Shown: positions 1 to 8,518, counted from the first letter of the stretch. The stretch is 10,614 nucleotides of DNA from Ruminococcus sp. UBA3855 (GCA_002392545.1 DGHF01000103.1:1-10614); one strand, 5' to 3'. Notes: generated from the letters alone by a model not told the origin. Numbers and translations are program-made.

Positions 1-1
1 A

Positions 2-1393
2 TTAAAATTCAAGATAAATCACAATTTCTGTTTTCACTTTGGGGGAATCCCGATTTTCCTGTTTCGGTTCTAACTCATATTTGAGGTAAATTCCACCGCT
101 TTGGTCATATCGAATAATATTTTCGTTTTCGTCGTTTCCGCTGTGAATGACAACCGATTCACTTTTTCCCCAATGATTCAACAATTCCGAAAGAAAATCT
201 GTTCCCTCGGTCTTTTCGGTTTGCACGTCACATCTGACTTTGAAGCCCTCTTTTTGTGGAATCATGGAAAGCTGGATGAAAGAGCCTTCATCTCCTTTGG
301 AATCATATACCAGATGACTTATCGGAATTTCTTCAGAATCGGATTCGTTATCTTTTCCGTTGAGTGAGGGCATTCTTTTGAAATTTCTCCCATTAAATCT
401 GACATAATAATGATAGGTGAAAAGATATTTTCCATAAACTTTTTTCCGGAAAAAGCCTGTTTTTTCCTTTGTGTCCTCATCAGGTGTGACTTTTGTTTTT
501 CCGAGGGAAAGCCCCTTTTGCAGTCCATAACAAGAAATTGTATTTTCTTCGCTGTCATAAAAATTAACCAGTATGACACATTTTTTCAACTCCGTAAATC
601 TTTTTTCAATTTCTGAAACAGATTTTTCGGAAGAATCAGAAAAATATTGTTCCAATGTCTGGAAAATTCGGGGTTCTGGCTCATCATCATTCTGAGTTTT
701 GGTTCTGTTGACAGGAGGAACTTTTCTTTTCTGTTTTGGTTTGGGTTTGGGTTTAGAATGTGTTGGTTCAGGGGTAGGCGGTTCTTCATGAGAAGCTGAA
801 CTTTCTTCGGGAATATCCTGTGTTTCTTCGTCTGACGGTTCTTCCTGCGGTATGCTGTCAGGAAACATATCTTCTATTTCTGCATCCGACCTGTCAAGAA
901 ATAAAGGCTGACGTTCCGAGGGCTGTTCATTTTCAGGACAGAGAGAATAACTTGATGTCCGATTTTCCGGACTGTCGGAATTACTGAAAAAATATTCCTG
1001 TGTATTCTCTTGCTGTTGGGAATCATTCTGTTGTGAAAAATCCTGTGCAGTATTTGGTACAGACTGCCGGCTGTTTGCCCTACTGCTGTAAAGGCTGATA
1101 TTTTTTCCGACAATTCCGCAAACATCATTGAATTTTTCAAAAGCATCAGGACGATAGGCAATATCCTGAATATATTCATTGATTGCCGTTGACATCATCT
1201 CAATGACATTGGAAACATATTCCCCTTCAATCTCCCGTTTGTAGGATTCAGGAAAACTTTCCCACGCACCCTGAATGTATTTCATGGCAACATCAAGCGT
1301 TCCCAGAAAATTGGATTCATAACTTCCGCTGTCAATCAATGTTTCCGAAAGTTCTTTCAGTTGTTCCATCTTCTCTTGGTAATTTCTAAACAT
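2..1393 (-). CDS. Soluble protein with helical N-terminus, disordered acidic linker and C-terminal domain; unknown function
   Basis: Last gene of the minus-strand operon, 463 aa; its TAA stop occupies positions 2-4, so it is complete but ends at the window edge. I do not recognise the family. I chose the ATG at 1393 because GAGGTG lies four bases before it and overlaps the stop of the preceding gene; an in-frame upstream start at 1426 would overlap that gene and lacks such a site. There is no signal peptide or membrane segment, so it is probably cytoplasmic. Residues 1-100 look alpha-helical. Residues 105-240 are low complexity, rich in Gln, Ser, Glu and Pro, with a Lys-Pro repeat followed by a basic patch (KPKPKPKQKRK, 214-224). 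Residues 245-463 form a second domain with alternating hydrophobic patterns suggesting beta strands. The long linker suggests a tether or scaffold, possibly for the membrane proteins encoded upstream; this is inference. Confidence 0.85.
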   Translation of the reverse strand: MFRNYQEKMEQLKELSETLIDSGSYESNFLGTLDVAMKYIQGAWESFPESYKREIEGEYVSNVIEMMSTAINEYIQDIAYRPDAFEKFNDVCGIVGKNISLYSSRANSRQSVPNTAQDFSQQNDSQQQENTQEYFFSNSDSPENRTSSYSLCPENEQPSERQPLFLDRSDAEIEDMFPDSIPQEEPSDEETQDIPEESSASHEEPPTPEPTHSKPKPKPKQKRKVPPVNRTKTQNDDEPEPRIFQTLEQYFSDSSEKSVSEIEKRFTELKKCVILVNFYDSEENTISCYGLQKGLSLGKTKVTPDEDTKEKTGFFRKKVYGKYLFTYHYYVRFNGRNFKRMPSLNGKDNESDSEEIPISHLVYDSKGDEGSFIQLSMIPQKEGFKVRCDVQTEKTEGTDFLSELLNHWGKSESVVIHSGNDENENIIRYDQSGGIYLKYELEPKQENRDSPKVKTEIVIYLEF

Positions 1394-1401
1394 AATACAC
1401 C

Positions 1402-2367
1402 TCACTGTTTCAAAATGGCACTGCAATTCTGGTAAATCTCAAATAATTCTCCCCTGATTGCCCTGATTTCCCTTTTTTCAGCCGAAAAACCGTAAATGAT
1501 AATATTGCTTATATCTGCATGACCTGTCAGCAGATTATTTTTGAATGCATTCAGTTTCCCGACTGTGTTTTCATATTCGCTGTTGTTTTCATTGACAAAG
1601 AAAATATTCTTGTTGACTCCGTACACACGAGAATACACATCAATGCACCAGTCCGCCACCAGATACGAAAACAGCCTTAAAATGAATTCCAAATCATTGG
1701 AAAGCCTTCTCATTTTCGGCAATGTGTATTCACAAAAAACAGGATTCTGAGATAACAGCTCCATAATCTGCATATCTGACTTTCTGGAAAGATACCTCCC
1801 AACAAAATCTGTTTCCAATTCCTGATGCAACTTTATCAGGAAATTTTCACGCACATTCCGGATTGATTCTTCCGGTGAAAAATCTTCATCCTCCAGAATT
1901 GCCGTAAAATTCAGCATTTTCAGAATATCCATTGAAAAAGGGATGCTTTCCGGCATTTCCCAATTTTCAGTATTTTCATGATTCACAGTGCCAATATCAA
2001 ACAATGTCTGCTGATATGCTGTAAGGATGTCAGGAAACTTCTGGTTAGACTTCAATACTCTTATCATGGAAGGACTTGCATTTTGTATCTGTGAATATTC
2101 CTCAAAGTGTTCCATCTTTTTGCAGACACGATAACACCACATCACGGACATTTCCATCAACAAAATTCCCAATACACAACTTAGATAAATCAGCACCACA
2201 CACAGAAATAAAAACGGATATTTCATAAATAACTGATTTGAAATTTTTGTTGCACCTATGCCAGCAAGTACAAAATACGTGATGGCTGTGGAAAGAACGG
2301 CATTCAATACCCACATCCACAGTTTGGGCTTTGAAAAATCAATCATTTGACGAACCAATCCGGACAT
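1402..2367 (-). CDS. Two-helix membrane protein with cytoplasmic C-terminal domain; unknown function
   Basis: Encodes 321 aa from the ATG at 2367, preceded by AGGTG at a six-base distance; a GTG nine bases further upstream overlaps the preceding stop and is less likely. Two hydrophobic segments are visible at about residues 16-38 and 49-73. Positive residues flank both outer ends (FSKPK before, CYRVCKK after), so both termini are predicted to be inside, with only a short outside loop. The remaining 245 residues look helical, without Cys-rich or nucleotide-binding motifs. I recognise no family. It starts five bases after the dead PBP-like gene and ends eight bases before the last gene, so it is almost certainly co-expressed with both. 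A role as a membrane-to-cytoplasm connector in the same complex is inference from position only. Confidence 0.85.
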   Translation of the reverse strand: MSGLVRQMIDFSKPKLWMWVLNAVLSTAITYFVLAGIGATKISNQLFMKYPFLFLCVVLIYLSCVLGILLMEMSVMWCYRVCKKMEHFEEYSQIQNASPSMIRVLKSNQKFPDILTAYQQTLFDIGTVNHENTENWEMPESIPFSMDILKMLNFTAILEDEDFSPEESIRNVRENFLIKLHQELETDFVGRYLSRKSDMQIMELLSQNPVFCEYTLPKMRRLSNDLEFILRLFSYLVADWCIDVYSRVYGVNKNIFFVNENNSEYENTVGKLNAFKNNLLTGHADISNIIIYGFSAEKREIRAIRGELFEIYQNCSAILKQ

Positions 2368-2372
2368 TATTT

Positions 2373-3575
2373 TCACCTGCCTTCTGTTCCGAAAATAATC
2401 GCAATACTTTCCTCATATTTCAATACCAATGCATCCGACCCATACAAGGTGAAAGCATATTGTTCCTGATTCTTATTTTCCAGCATTCCGGTCATGTAGT
2501 AATAGCCGTTATTTGTGCCGGTCAGAACTTCCATGGATACACCATATTTGTCAGAATAATTTCTCACAGTGTAAAGCCCCTGTAAATCTGTAAGCAGTTC
2601 CTCAGAGGTGCAGGGAATTGTTTCAGAAACGGAATTTTCCAAAAATGTCGGTACTGCCTTTTCACCACTGAAAATGCGCTGTGTGATGGAATTCAGATGC
2701 AAAGGACTGATTCTGTAATCATCCTGTACAGCAGATTCCTCCACAATGTCGAAATCCGTCAGGAAACAATATTTTTCAGCGTGGGGATGTTCCTCACTTT
2801 CAATCATACTTTTTGTTGTGCGGTATTGCTTCAAATCAAGATATTCATTCAGATAGCCTTCCCTGTCATCAATTTCAGAGAATATTTTGTCAGGGGCTAT
2901 CACTGGCATCAATGCAAACATACCGTCTTTCTGTTCGGAATTTCCGGAAAATTTTGTTGTAAATACACGAATTTTTCCGCTTGACAAATCCTGCACGACA
3001 CATCCGCCATATGTCCCGTTGAGATAGAACAATTCATATAACTGATGCTGTCTGAAATCATCCAGACTTAGTGTCACATCTTCCCCGAAAGCATATTCTT
3101 TGGAATCATTGTCCTTATTCTCGGCGGTTCGCATTAGATACTGATACCCATAATCATAATCAGTATTTTTGGAGTTGCCGAACAGGTAGGACAATAACTT
3201 TTTCTTGTTGTAAAGATAATTTCCCAAGGCAGTATTGGTATTTTCTGCTACAATTGTATCCGGACTGAAAATAGTCTCTCCGTCAGGGGAAAGAAAATTT
3301 CCGGAAGCAGTATAATAATTATAGTAAGTGGTTGAAATATTATAGCTGTCCAATTCCTTGTTGGTGTTCCGGATTGCCATTACTGACCTGTTATAGCCTT
3401 GAATGCGGAGTTTCAGATTTTCGGGGGATTCTGTCATAACGGTTTCTTCCTGTCGGTGAAGCTTGTCGGAAACGAATTTTTGTATACTTTCATGAAACTG
3501 CAAACCGATTGCACCCAATATCACCGGAATGATGATAAAATTTCCGAAGCCGTTCGCATGATTTCCGGATTTCAT
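2373..3575 (-). CDS. Membrane-anchored, catalytically dead PBP-like protein (pseudo-transpeptidase)
   Basis: Encodes 400 aa from the ATG at 3575, with GAGGAG ten bases upstream inside the end of the preceding gene; a GTG at 3596 is in frame but has a poorer site. A single hydrophobic anchor lies at about residues 11-27. Several class B PBP landmarks survive in order: a GEDVTLSLDDF segment (164-174) like the GxDVxLTID strand, GGCVVQDLSSGKIRVF (190-205) like the GAVVxxDPxTGEILA strand, and RISPLHLNSI (288-297) like the TPLQMA helix. The catalytic motifs do not: the SxxK site aligns with MFAL (219-222) and KTGT with LTGT (351-354). Only about 130 residues separate these two sites, and I see no SxN motif. 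The protein matches the upstream PBP lipoprotein in the RISPLxLNSI...SGE stretch, suggesting they are paralogues. It is probably an external regulatory or structural partner of the SEDS-like protein encoded just before it; this is inference. Confidence 0.82.
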   Translation of the reverse strand: MKSGNHANGFGNFIIIPVILGAIGLQFHESIQKFVSDKLHRQEETVMTESPENLKLRIQGYNRSVMAIRNTNKELDSYNISTTYYNYYTASGNFLSPDGETIFSPDTIVAENTNTALGNYLYNKKKLLSYLFGNSKNTDYDYGYQYLMRTAENKDNDSKEYAFGEDVTLSLDDFRQHQLYELFYLNGTYGGCVVQDLSSGKIRVFTTKFSGNSEQKDGMFALMPVIAPDKIFSEIDDREGYLNEYLDLKQYRTTKSMIESEEHPHAEKYCFLTDFDIVEESAVQDDYRISPLHLNSITQRIFSGEKAVPTFLENSVSETIPCTSEELLTDLQGLYTVRNYSDKYGVSMEVLTGTNNGYYYMTGMLENKNQEQYAFTLYGSDALVLKYEESIAIIFGTEGR

Positions 3576-3582
3576 AACGCTT

Positions 3583-5139
3583 TCACTCCTCTGCACTGCT
3601 TAAAGTATCCAGTTTTTTCAGTACCTGCGTAAATATCAGATAAAATACCGCCATATTCATAAAACCATTGCTGATAAAGGGCAATGTCACCCCTGTAAAC
3701 AGAAACAGCCCGAAATTTGCCACAATATGAACCAGTGTATTTGAAATAAACAGCGTACATCCGCCAATACAAAACAAATTTCTCACGCTGTAAATACTTT
3801 TTCCGGTGTATTTCGTCTTGAGTCTCTCCACCATTTTCACAGGAACTGTCACCATCAACAACATCAATACACTGCCCATCAAAGTCCCGAATACTGTCAC
3901 AATATTCATGAAGGAAAAGTCTTCCACACGTGTCTGCACTCTTCCTGCGAGACTGACATTATACGGCAACGCCACAAAAAGTCGGGGGCTTTCATTGAGG
4001 GCGGTGTTCATTTCCCCAATCTGCGGATTGTCTGACAAGTTGAAAATTCTGTCAAGTTTATCATATAACCCAAAATTTTTCAGGGCAATTGTCAGAACGG
4101 AATCTTTCAGATAAATACTGTAGCACAGAAAATATAATCCTACCATACACAAAATGAAAATCACAACCACAAGTGCTATCACACTTCCAAGTTGATTCTG
4201 TTTCTTTTCCTCCTCACTCATCAGTGAGAACAGGAAATAAATAAACAGAAATGTGAACAGGCTCAATATCAAAGCCGTTCCGAATTCACCTGCCAAAAAT
4301 CCCACTAAAAATATTATCCCATCCACAAGCAAAACCTGCACCAATGTTTTGAATACGCCTTTCCTAGGTTCATTTTCCTGCGGTTCAGCATTCATTTTCT
4401 GATGGTAAAATACGGCAAATATCAGAAGTACCAGAACTTTCAGTACTTCCAGTATGGCATTACGGAAAGAGGTCTGATTTCTCATCACAAATGCACCGAC
4501 GGCAAACAGAAAAATAAACACTGTCAAAAACCTGAAATAGAATTTTGTATTCCTGCTGAGATTGTCCACGCAGAATTTACGGGAATGTCCGTCAAAAAAC
4601 GCCACAAATGCACAGATAAACAGGATTTCCGCCACTGCCTTGACAAGCTGTTTCACGATGTCGCCATTACTTTCTATTTTCGGGCATCCGTATACACAAA
4701 CAATTGCTCCGACAAGAGATACTACTGAGAGAATCCATCCGGCTAAAGTCTTCTGATTTTTAGAGTTGACAAAATACTGCACTGCTATGATACATAATGT
4801 CACAGGGAAAACCCCTGTAATGCCAAGGGAATAATCCAAAATTTCCAAGAAAGTACGGTTTACGTCGAATCCTACAATATACAGATTCAGAAATATTCCC
4901 AGTTCAATCATACTTGTCATGAAAACCGTAATAATGGTATTATTACTGCTCCTCTGGTATGTGGTCAGTAAAAATACTTTCGAAAACCACACTGACAACA
5001 TACAGAAAAACATCACTACAACACGCCACCCACGGTTTTCAATGTTCACATTCGCCAAGAAGCAAAACACGAACATCACAAAGAAAAAGATATCAATTCC
5101 CAAATGCATGGGAATCCAGCGAAATTTACTTTTTGTCAT
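3583..5139 (-). CDS. Divergent SEDS-family (FtsW/RodA-like) polytopic membrane protein
   Basis: Encodes 518 aa, strongly hydrophobic, with ten or more likely membrane segments. SEDS proteins polymerise lipid II into glycan strands together with a class B PBP. The C-terminal half supports membership. GEFGTALIL (284-292) resembles the DLGTALL helix. VEDFSFMNIVTVFGTLMG (405-422) aligns with TDFIFAAIAEELGLIG, placing Asp407 at the position of the proposed catalytic Asp (E. coli FtsW Asp297). FTGVTLPFISNG (481-492) matches TGxTLPFxSYGG. Differences are notable: the EE pair is absent, the YGG ending is NG, and a long loop lies before Asp407. Activity is therefore uncertain. I prefer the ATG at 5139, eight bases after GGGAGG; the ATG at 5145 overlaps the previous stop as TGATG but is too close to that site. 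It is flanked by PBP-like genes, as SEDS genes often are. Confidence 0.8.
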   Translation of the reverse strand: MTKSKFRWIPMHLGIDIFFFVMFVFCFLANVNIENRGWRVVVMFFCMLSVWFSKVFLLTTYQRSSNNTIITVFMTSMIELGIFLNLYIVGFDVNRTFLEILDYSLGITGVFPVTLCIIAVQYFVNSKNQKTLAGWILSVVSLVGAIVCVYGCPKIESNGDIVKQLVKAVAEILFICAFVAFFDGHSRKFCVDNLSRNTKFYFRFLTVFIFLFAVGAFVMRNQTSFRNAILEVLKVLVLLIFAVFYHQKMNAEPQENEPRKGVFKTLVQVLLVDGIIFLVGFLAGEFGTALILSLFTFLFIYFLFSLMSEEEKKQNQLGSVIALVVVIFILCMVGLYFLCYSIYLKDSVLTIALKNFGLYDKLDRIFNLSDNPQIGEMNTALNESPRLFVALPYNVSLAGRVQTRVEDFSFMNIVTVFGTLMGSVLMLLMVTVPVKMVERLKTKYTGKSIYSVRNLFCIGGCTLFISNTLVHIVANFGLFLFTGVTLPFISNGFMNMAVFYLIFTQVLKKLDTLSSAEE

Positions 5140-5144
5140 GTGCA

Positions 5145-6671
5145 TCACCTCCCGACAGTGTAATAAAGCCACTGAATTGCAAGACTATCAATATAATTCT
5201 GACTGGTGTATAAATGAAATGCTGTATCACTTTCATACCACATACAGTCCGCTGTATATGGGATTGAAACAGTATTTTCCTCACTATAATAGGAATGATA
5301 CAGGGACTTGTCTTTATATGTTGCCAGTATCAGCAAATTTTCCACATAATCCCACGGCATATTGGTTTCAATACATTTTGAATCAGAATTCTGTGAAATT
5401 TTCTGTTCGGCAATATTCTGAAGAACCGAAAACAGAAAATCATTTTCCATCTGATAAGCAAGTTTCTCCATTGTCTGCGGATATTTGCCGTTCATCCGCA
5501 CATAATCCAGAAATACCTTTTCAACATTCATGATTTCCGAAACATAGGAAGCATAATTGAAAGCCATTTTCCCTGTTTCCAGACCTGTGGAAAGATAATA
5601 TTCCGCCGTGGCTTTTTCAGAAGAAGTCATTTCTTCGGGGATGGTGTTCTGATGGATAACAGCATTGACAAATTTTTCCGGCGGTGTGAAAAACATGGTA
5701 TCACCTGCGAGAATATCCGAAAATCCGTTATATTTCAAGAGCATGAAATAATTAAAATGAATTTTAAAAGTATCCTCTGCCAGTGCAAGGATTTGCGGAT
5801 AATCATTTCCCATGTTTTTAATTTCCGTTTCGAAATTATCAGCTCCGGTATTCACATATTTGTTAAGGTTCACAATATCTACAGAATATCGGGAACGATT
5901 CACACAAATGCACTTTGTAAAGAGATAACCGCCCTGACTGTCTTCACACAAAACCAGCGTGAAATCACAATCTTTGAAATGTTTCTCAACATCTTTGGCA
6001 TTTTCCGCCGTGCCAAGATTGTACAACACCTGACTTTCCTGCATGACAGTTTCCACCACTTCATTATGATAAATCATATTGTTATCATAAAATTTCCGGT
6101 ATTCAGGCTGATATTTCACATTTGTGTAGAAAAACAGCACAATTCCTACGATAATCACGAACAAAATACCCGCCAGCATGGTGATTTTAATATTCCGGTC
6201 AGACCTGTCAAGTCCGTTGCCTTTCGAGTAAATAAAAATTGATTTCCAGTCACCGTGATGATTTTCCAATCTACAGTAATATTTGCTGAATACATACAAG
6301 ATATTCGGAATGGTGCTGTCCGGACTATACATATATACATGGTGTGAGTCTTCACCGCTTCCACGGCAAAAGAATGTATACCCACCCTCTCTGACCTCAT
6401 CGGGAACGGATTCAGGACTTTCATAAATGGTGGAATACTGCATTTCCCAGTCAGAAATATAACAGATAGTGGTATCATTTTCCGCCAGTTCCAACGGTTG
6501 ATTCAGAAAAAGATAGAAAATATACAGCATTGCGGTAACGCTGATAAAATACGAGAGACAAGCCATAATTGTCTGATGCTGGAAAGAAATCACAATCAGC
6601 ACAATCATTGTCACTGCAACAATCACTGCCATCAATCTCACAGCCGACAAAAGTTTTTTTCTATTATCCAT
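5145..6671 (-). CDS. Three-helix membrane protein with large C-terminal domain, probably external; unknown function
   Basis: Encodes 508 aa; the ATG at 6671 follows AGGTGGTG by five bases, and that site overlaps the stop of the PBP gene. Hydrophobic segments lie at about residues 9-31, 34-56 and 161-184. A basic N-terminus (DNRKK) and a basic stretch before the third segment (KGNGLDRSDRNIK) predict N-terminus inside, residues 57-160 inside as a roughly 100-residue Cys-containing domain, and residues 185-508 outside. The external part is rich in Tyr, Asn, Glu and Asp and contains several Cys (235, 242, 254, 256, 433, 476). I see no catalytic motif and recognise no family. Its place between the transpeptidase-like lipoprotein and the SEDS-like gene suggests a subunit of the same envelope complex, possibly passing a signal across the membrane; this is inference. 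Confidence 0.86.
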   Translation of the reverse strand: MDNRKKLLSAVRLMAVIVAVTMIVLIVISFQHQTIMACLSYFISVTAMLYIFYLFLNQPLELAENDTTICYISDWEMQYSTIYESPESVPDEVREGGYTFFCRGSGEDSHHVYMYSPDSTIPNILYVFSKYYCRLENHHGDWKSIFIYSKGNGLDRSDRNIKITMLAGILFVIIVGIVLFFYTNVKYQPEYRKFYDNNMIYHNEVVETVMQESQVLYNLGTAENAKDVEKHFKDCDFTLVLCEDSQGGYLFTKCICVNRSRYSVDIVNLNKYVNTGADNFETEIKNMGNDYPQILALAEDTFKIHFNYFMLLKYNGFSDILAGDTMFFTPPEKFVNAVIHQNTIPEEMTSSEKATAEYYLSTGLETGKMAFNYASYVSEIMNVEKVFLDYVRMNGKYPQTMEKLAYQMENDFLFSVLQNIAEQKISQNSDSKCIETNMPWDYVENLLILATYKDKSLYHSYYSEENTVSIPYTADCMWYESDTAFHLYTSQNYIDSLAIQWLYYTVGR

Positions 6672-6682
6672 GTATTCACCAC

Positions 6683-8518
6683 CTATTCCATTAACGCATC
6701 AGAAACGGAAAAATAAATATTCTTCAACGTTGCACCAAATGCGTTTGCTCCGCCGAGTTCATAGCCATTTTTTGCGAATACTGTAATACAGTATCCTTCC
6801 GGATTTTCTGTCATTTCATCAGATGTGATGAACCCTGTCAGAACAAGTGCTTTCTTGTCAACATCATAGTCCGCCGTTCCGGTTTTGATATAATACTGAT
6901 AATCCAAGCCCTGATTGGTTTCACGGTTTGCAAATTCACTGTGTCCCTGTTTGGCGGTCAGTCTCATGAGATTCCACATATTTTCACGGATATTTTCGGG
7001 GAGATTCTGAATTTGCACAGCATCTTCCGCACCCTCTGTCTGGTACAATTTTTTATCCTGTTCGTAAGCTTCCCCTAAAGTCAGCAGGAGTGTATCAGCT
7101 TTGATGGAAGGCATATGAAATTCCCCTGAAGCAATGCAGGAAACAATACTATTCAGATATAACGGCGAAATCCTGAAATAATTGATACTGGAATTGTTTC
7201 TTGCTTCACCTGCCGACATGGTTTGTGAATATTTCTCCAGAAGACTTTTAGAAACGCATCCGGCTGAACCATATGCCATTCTTGCGAGGGTATAGGCAGG
7301 GTCAAGAGAATCTCTCTCAATATAGGACAAATCAGGCTGTTCGAACATTTCCCAGTCACAGGGGAAATAATAGCCTGATACGGAATTCCCGAACATATTC
7401 AGCCCGAAATATTTATTCAGGGTCTCCGTCACGGTATCAAGCCCCAATTCAAGGTATGCCCTTGCAAAAAAGGTATTGTAAGAAAGAGAAAAGGCATTCT
7501 GAGTATTTCCCAGCAAGCACAATGCCCCGTTATAAACTGTAAAATTCTGGACTTTCCAAGGGTCAAGGAATGTCTGTTTCTGGTCATTATTGAGATAGTC
7601 ATAGTAGGTATTGAATTCTGAACCGCTGTTCAGGTGGAAGTCTCCGGAATCCTTGTCATAATACACATAATTGCATCCATCGCCGGAAGAGGACGGAAAT
7701 TTCCCGTTTTCGGCATTATCCAGCATGACTACACTTGCCATAATTTTAGCAGTACTGCCGATATAGTCGCCATTGGAATGGTAACTGGAATTAGAATGCA
7801 CCTGTACAAGGTCATCGAGAAAATATTTTGTTCCCTCGTCTGTCCACTCTCTTTCACCAGTTTCAGGATTAAGGCTTTTTGGTCTTTCGTGGATAATAAT
7901 ATATTCATCCGGATTTTCGTATTCACTGCAAATATGCTCATTATTTTTTGCAACGCTTCTTTCCAATTCCAGACGTTCGTCACCGTCTTCAATCAGCAGT
8001 TGACAATCCTTGAAATAGGCAATATCAGAAGTGTGATTGGCAATGGCGATAATATGATTATCAAAGTCGCTGACAACCACACAGCCATCAACTGGCTTTC
8101 CGTTCACACCCTTCTCCAGTTCCTTGTAACAGAGTTTTGTCAGGGAAGAATCCAGTCTTGTCGTGAATGTGATTTTCGGGGCAATGACGCTGTTTTCAGC
8201 GATTTCTTTCAGAATGCCCGACATATACAGCATTCCCTCCTCACTGTAAATTTTCTCTCCGTTAATCATATTCACCAATACTTCCCCGTCACTGTCCGTA
8301 ATTTCAGTATCAAGACCATACAGACTTTCAAGGAGAAATGTTTCATCGGTGTTGTCGGGTTCTGTGATTTCCTGAGGATTTTCGGTTTCTTTAAAAAAGT
8401 CATTGTCAACAGTTTCCTCGACAGGATACGTTTTGATGGTCTTTGCACTTGTTCCGCATCCGGTAAACAAAACCAGCATCCCACACAAAACAGCCAATAT
8501 TTTCCGAACTTTATTCAT
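6683..8518 (-). CDS. Lipoprotein with penicillin-binding (class B PBP-like) transpeptidase domain
   Basis: Encodes 611 aa. Residues 1-20 are a lipoprotein signal peptide ending in LFTGC, with Cys21 the predicted lipidated residue. The three motifs of the penicillin-binding, serine acyl-transferase fold are present in order: STAK (Ser255, Lys258), SYN (346-348) and KTGTA (545-549). Before them, KITFTTRLDSSLTKL and GCVVVSDFDNHIIAIAN (145-161) resemble the LTID and GAVVxxDPxTGEILA strands of class B PBPs, and RISPLYLNS (449-457) the TPLQMA helix. It may therefore cross-link peptidoglycan or act on D-Ala-D-Ala stems outside the membrane. Spacing is unusual: 91 residues from SxxK to SxN and 199 more to KTG, against about 52 and 135 in E. 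coli PBP3, so it carries insertions. A lipid anchor replaces the usual transmembrane helix. The start ATG overlaps the preceding stop by eight bases, with GAGGT eight bases upstream. A carboxypeptidase or beta-lactam sensor is an alternative. Confidence 0.88.
   Translation of the reverse strand: MNKVRKILAVLCGMLVLFTGCGTSAKTIKTYPVEETVDNDFFKETENPQEITEPDNTDETFLLESLYGLDTEITDSDGEVLVNMINGEKIYSEEGMLYMSGILKEIAENSVIAPKITFTTRLDSSLTKLCYKELEKGVNGKPVDGCVVVSDFDNHIIAIANHTSDIAYFKDCQLLIEDGDERLELERSVAKNNEHICSEYENPDEYIIIHERPKSLNPETGEREWTDEGTKYFLDDLVQVHSNSSYHSNGDYIGSTAKIMASVVMLDNAENGKFPSSSGDGCNYVYYDKDSGDFHLNSGSEFNTYYDYLNNDQKQTFLDPWKVQNFTVYNGALCLLGNTQNAFSLSYNTFFARAYLELGLDTVTETLNKYFGLNMFGNSVSGYYFPCDWEMFEQPDLSYIERDSLDPAYTLARMAYGSAGCVSKSLLEKYSQTMSAGEARNNSSINYFRISPLYLNSIVSCIASGEFHMPSIKADTLLLTLGEAYEQDKKLYQTEGAEDAVQIQNLPENIRENMWNLMRLTAKQGHSEFANRETNQGLDYQYYIKTGTADYDVDKKALVLTGFITSDEMTENPEGYCITVFAKNGYELGGANAFGATLKNIYFSVSDALME

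Noticed and set aside
1150..1393. WXG100/ESX-like helical hairpin at the N-terminus of the last protein
   Set aside because: The segment is helical and has a Trp (GAWES), but there is no WxG turn and the protein is far longer than ESX substrates. No EssC-type ATPase is present.
4919..5533. Plus-strand ORF of 204 codons across the junction of the 508-aa and 518-aa genes
   Set aside because: It is antisense to two well-supported genes with good ribosome binding sites and shows no coherent domain or signal.
5652..6242. Plus-strand ORF of 196 codons inside the 508-aa gene
   Set aside because: It is the complement of a membrane protein gene; the His- and Phe-rich composition is that of a shadow frame.
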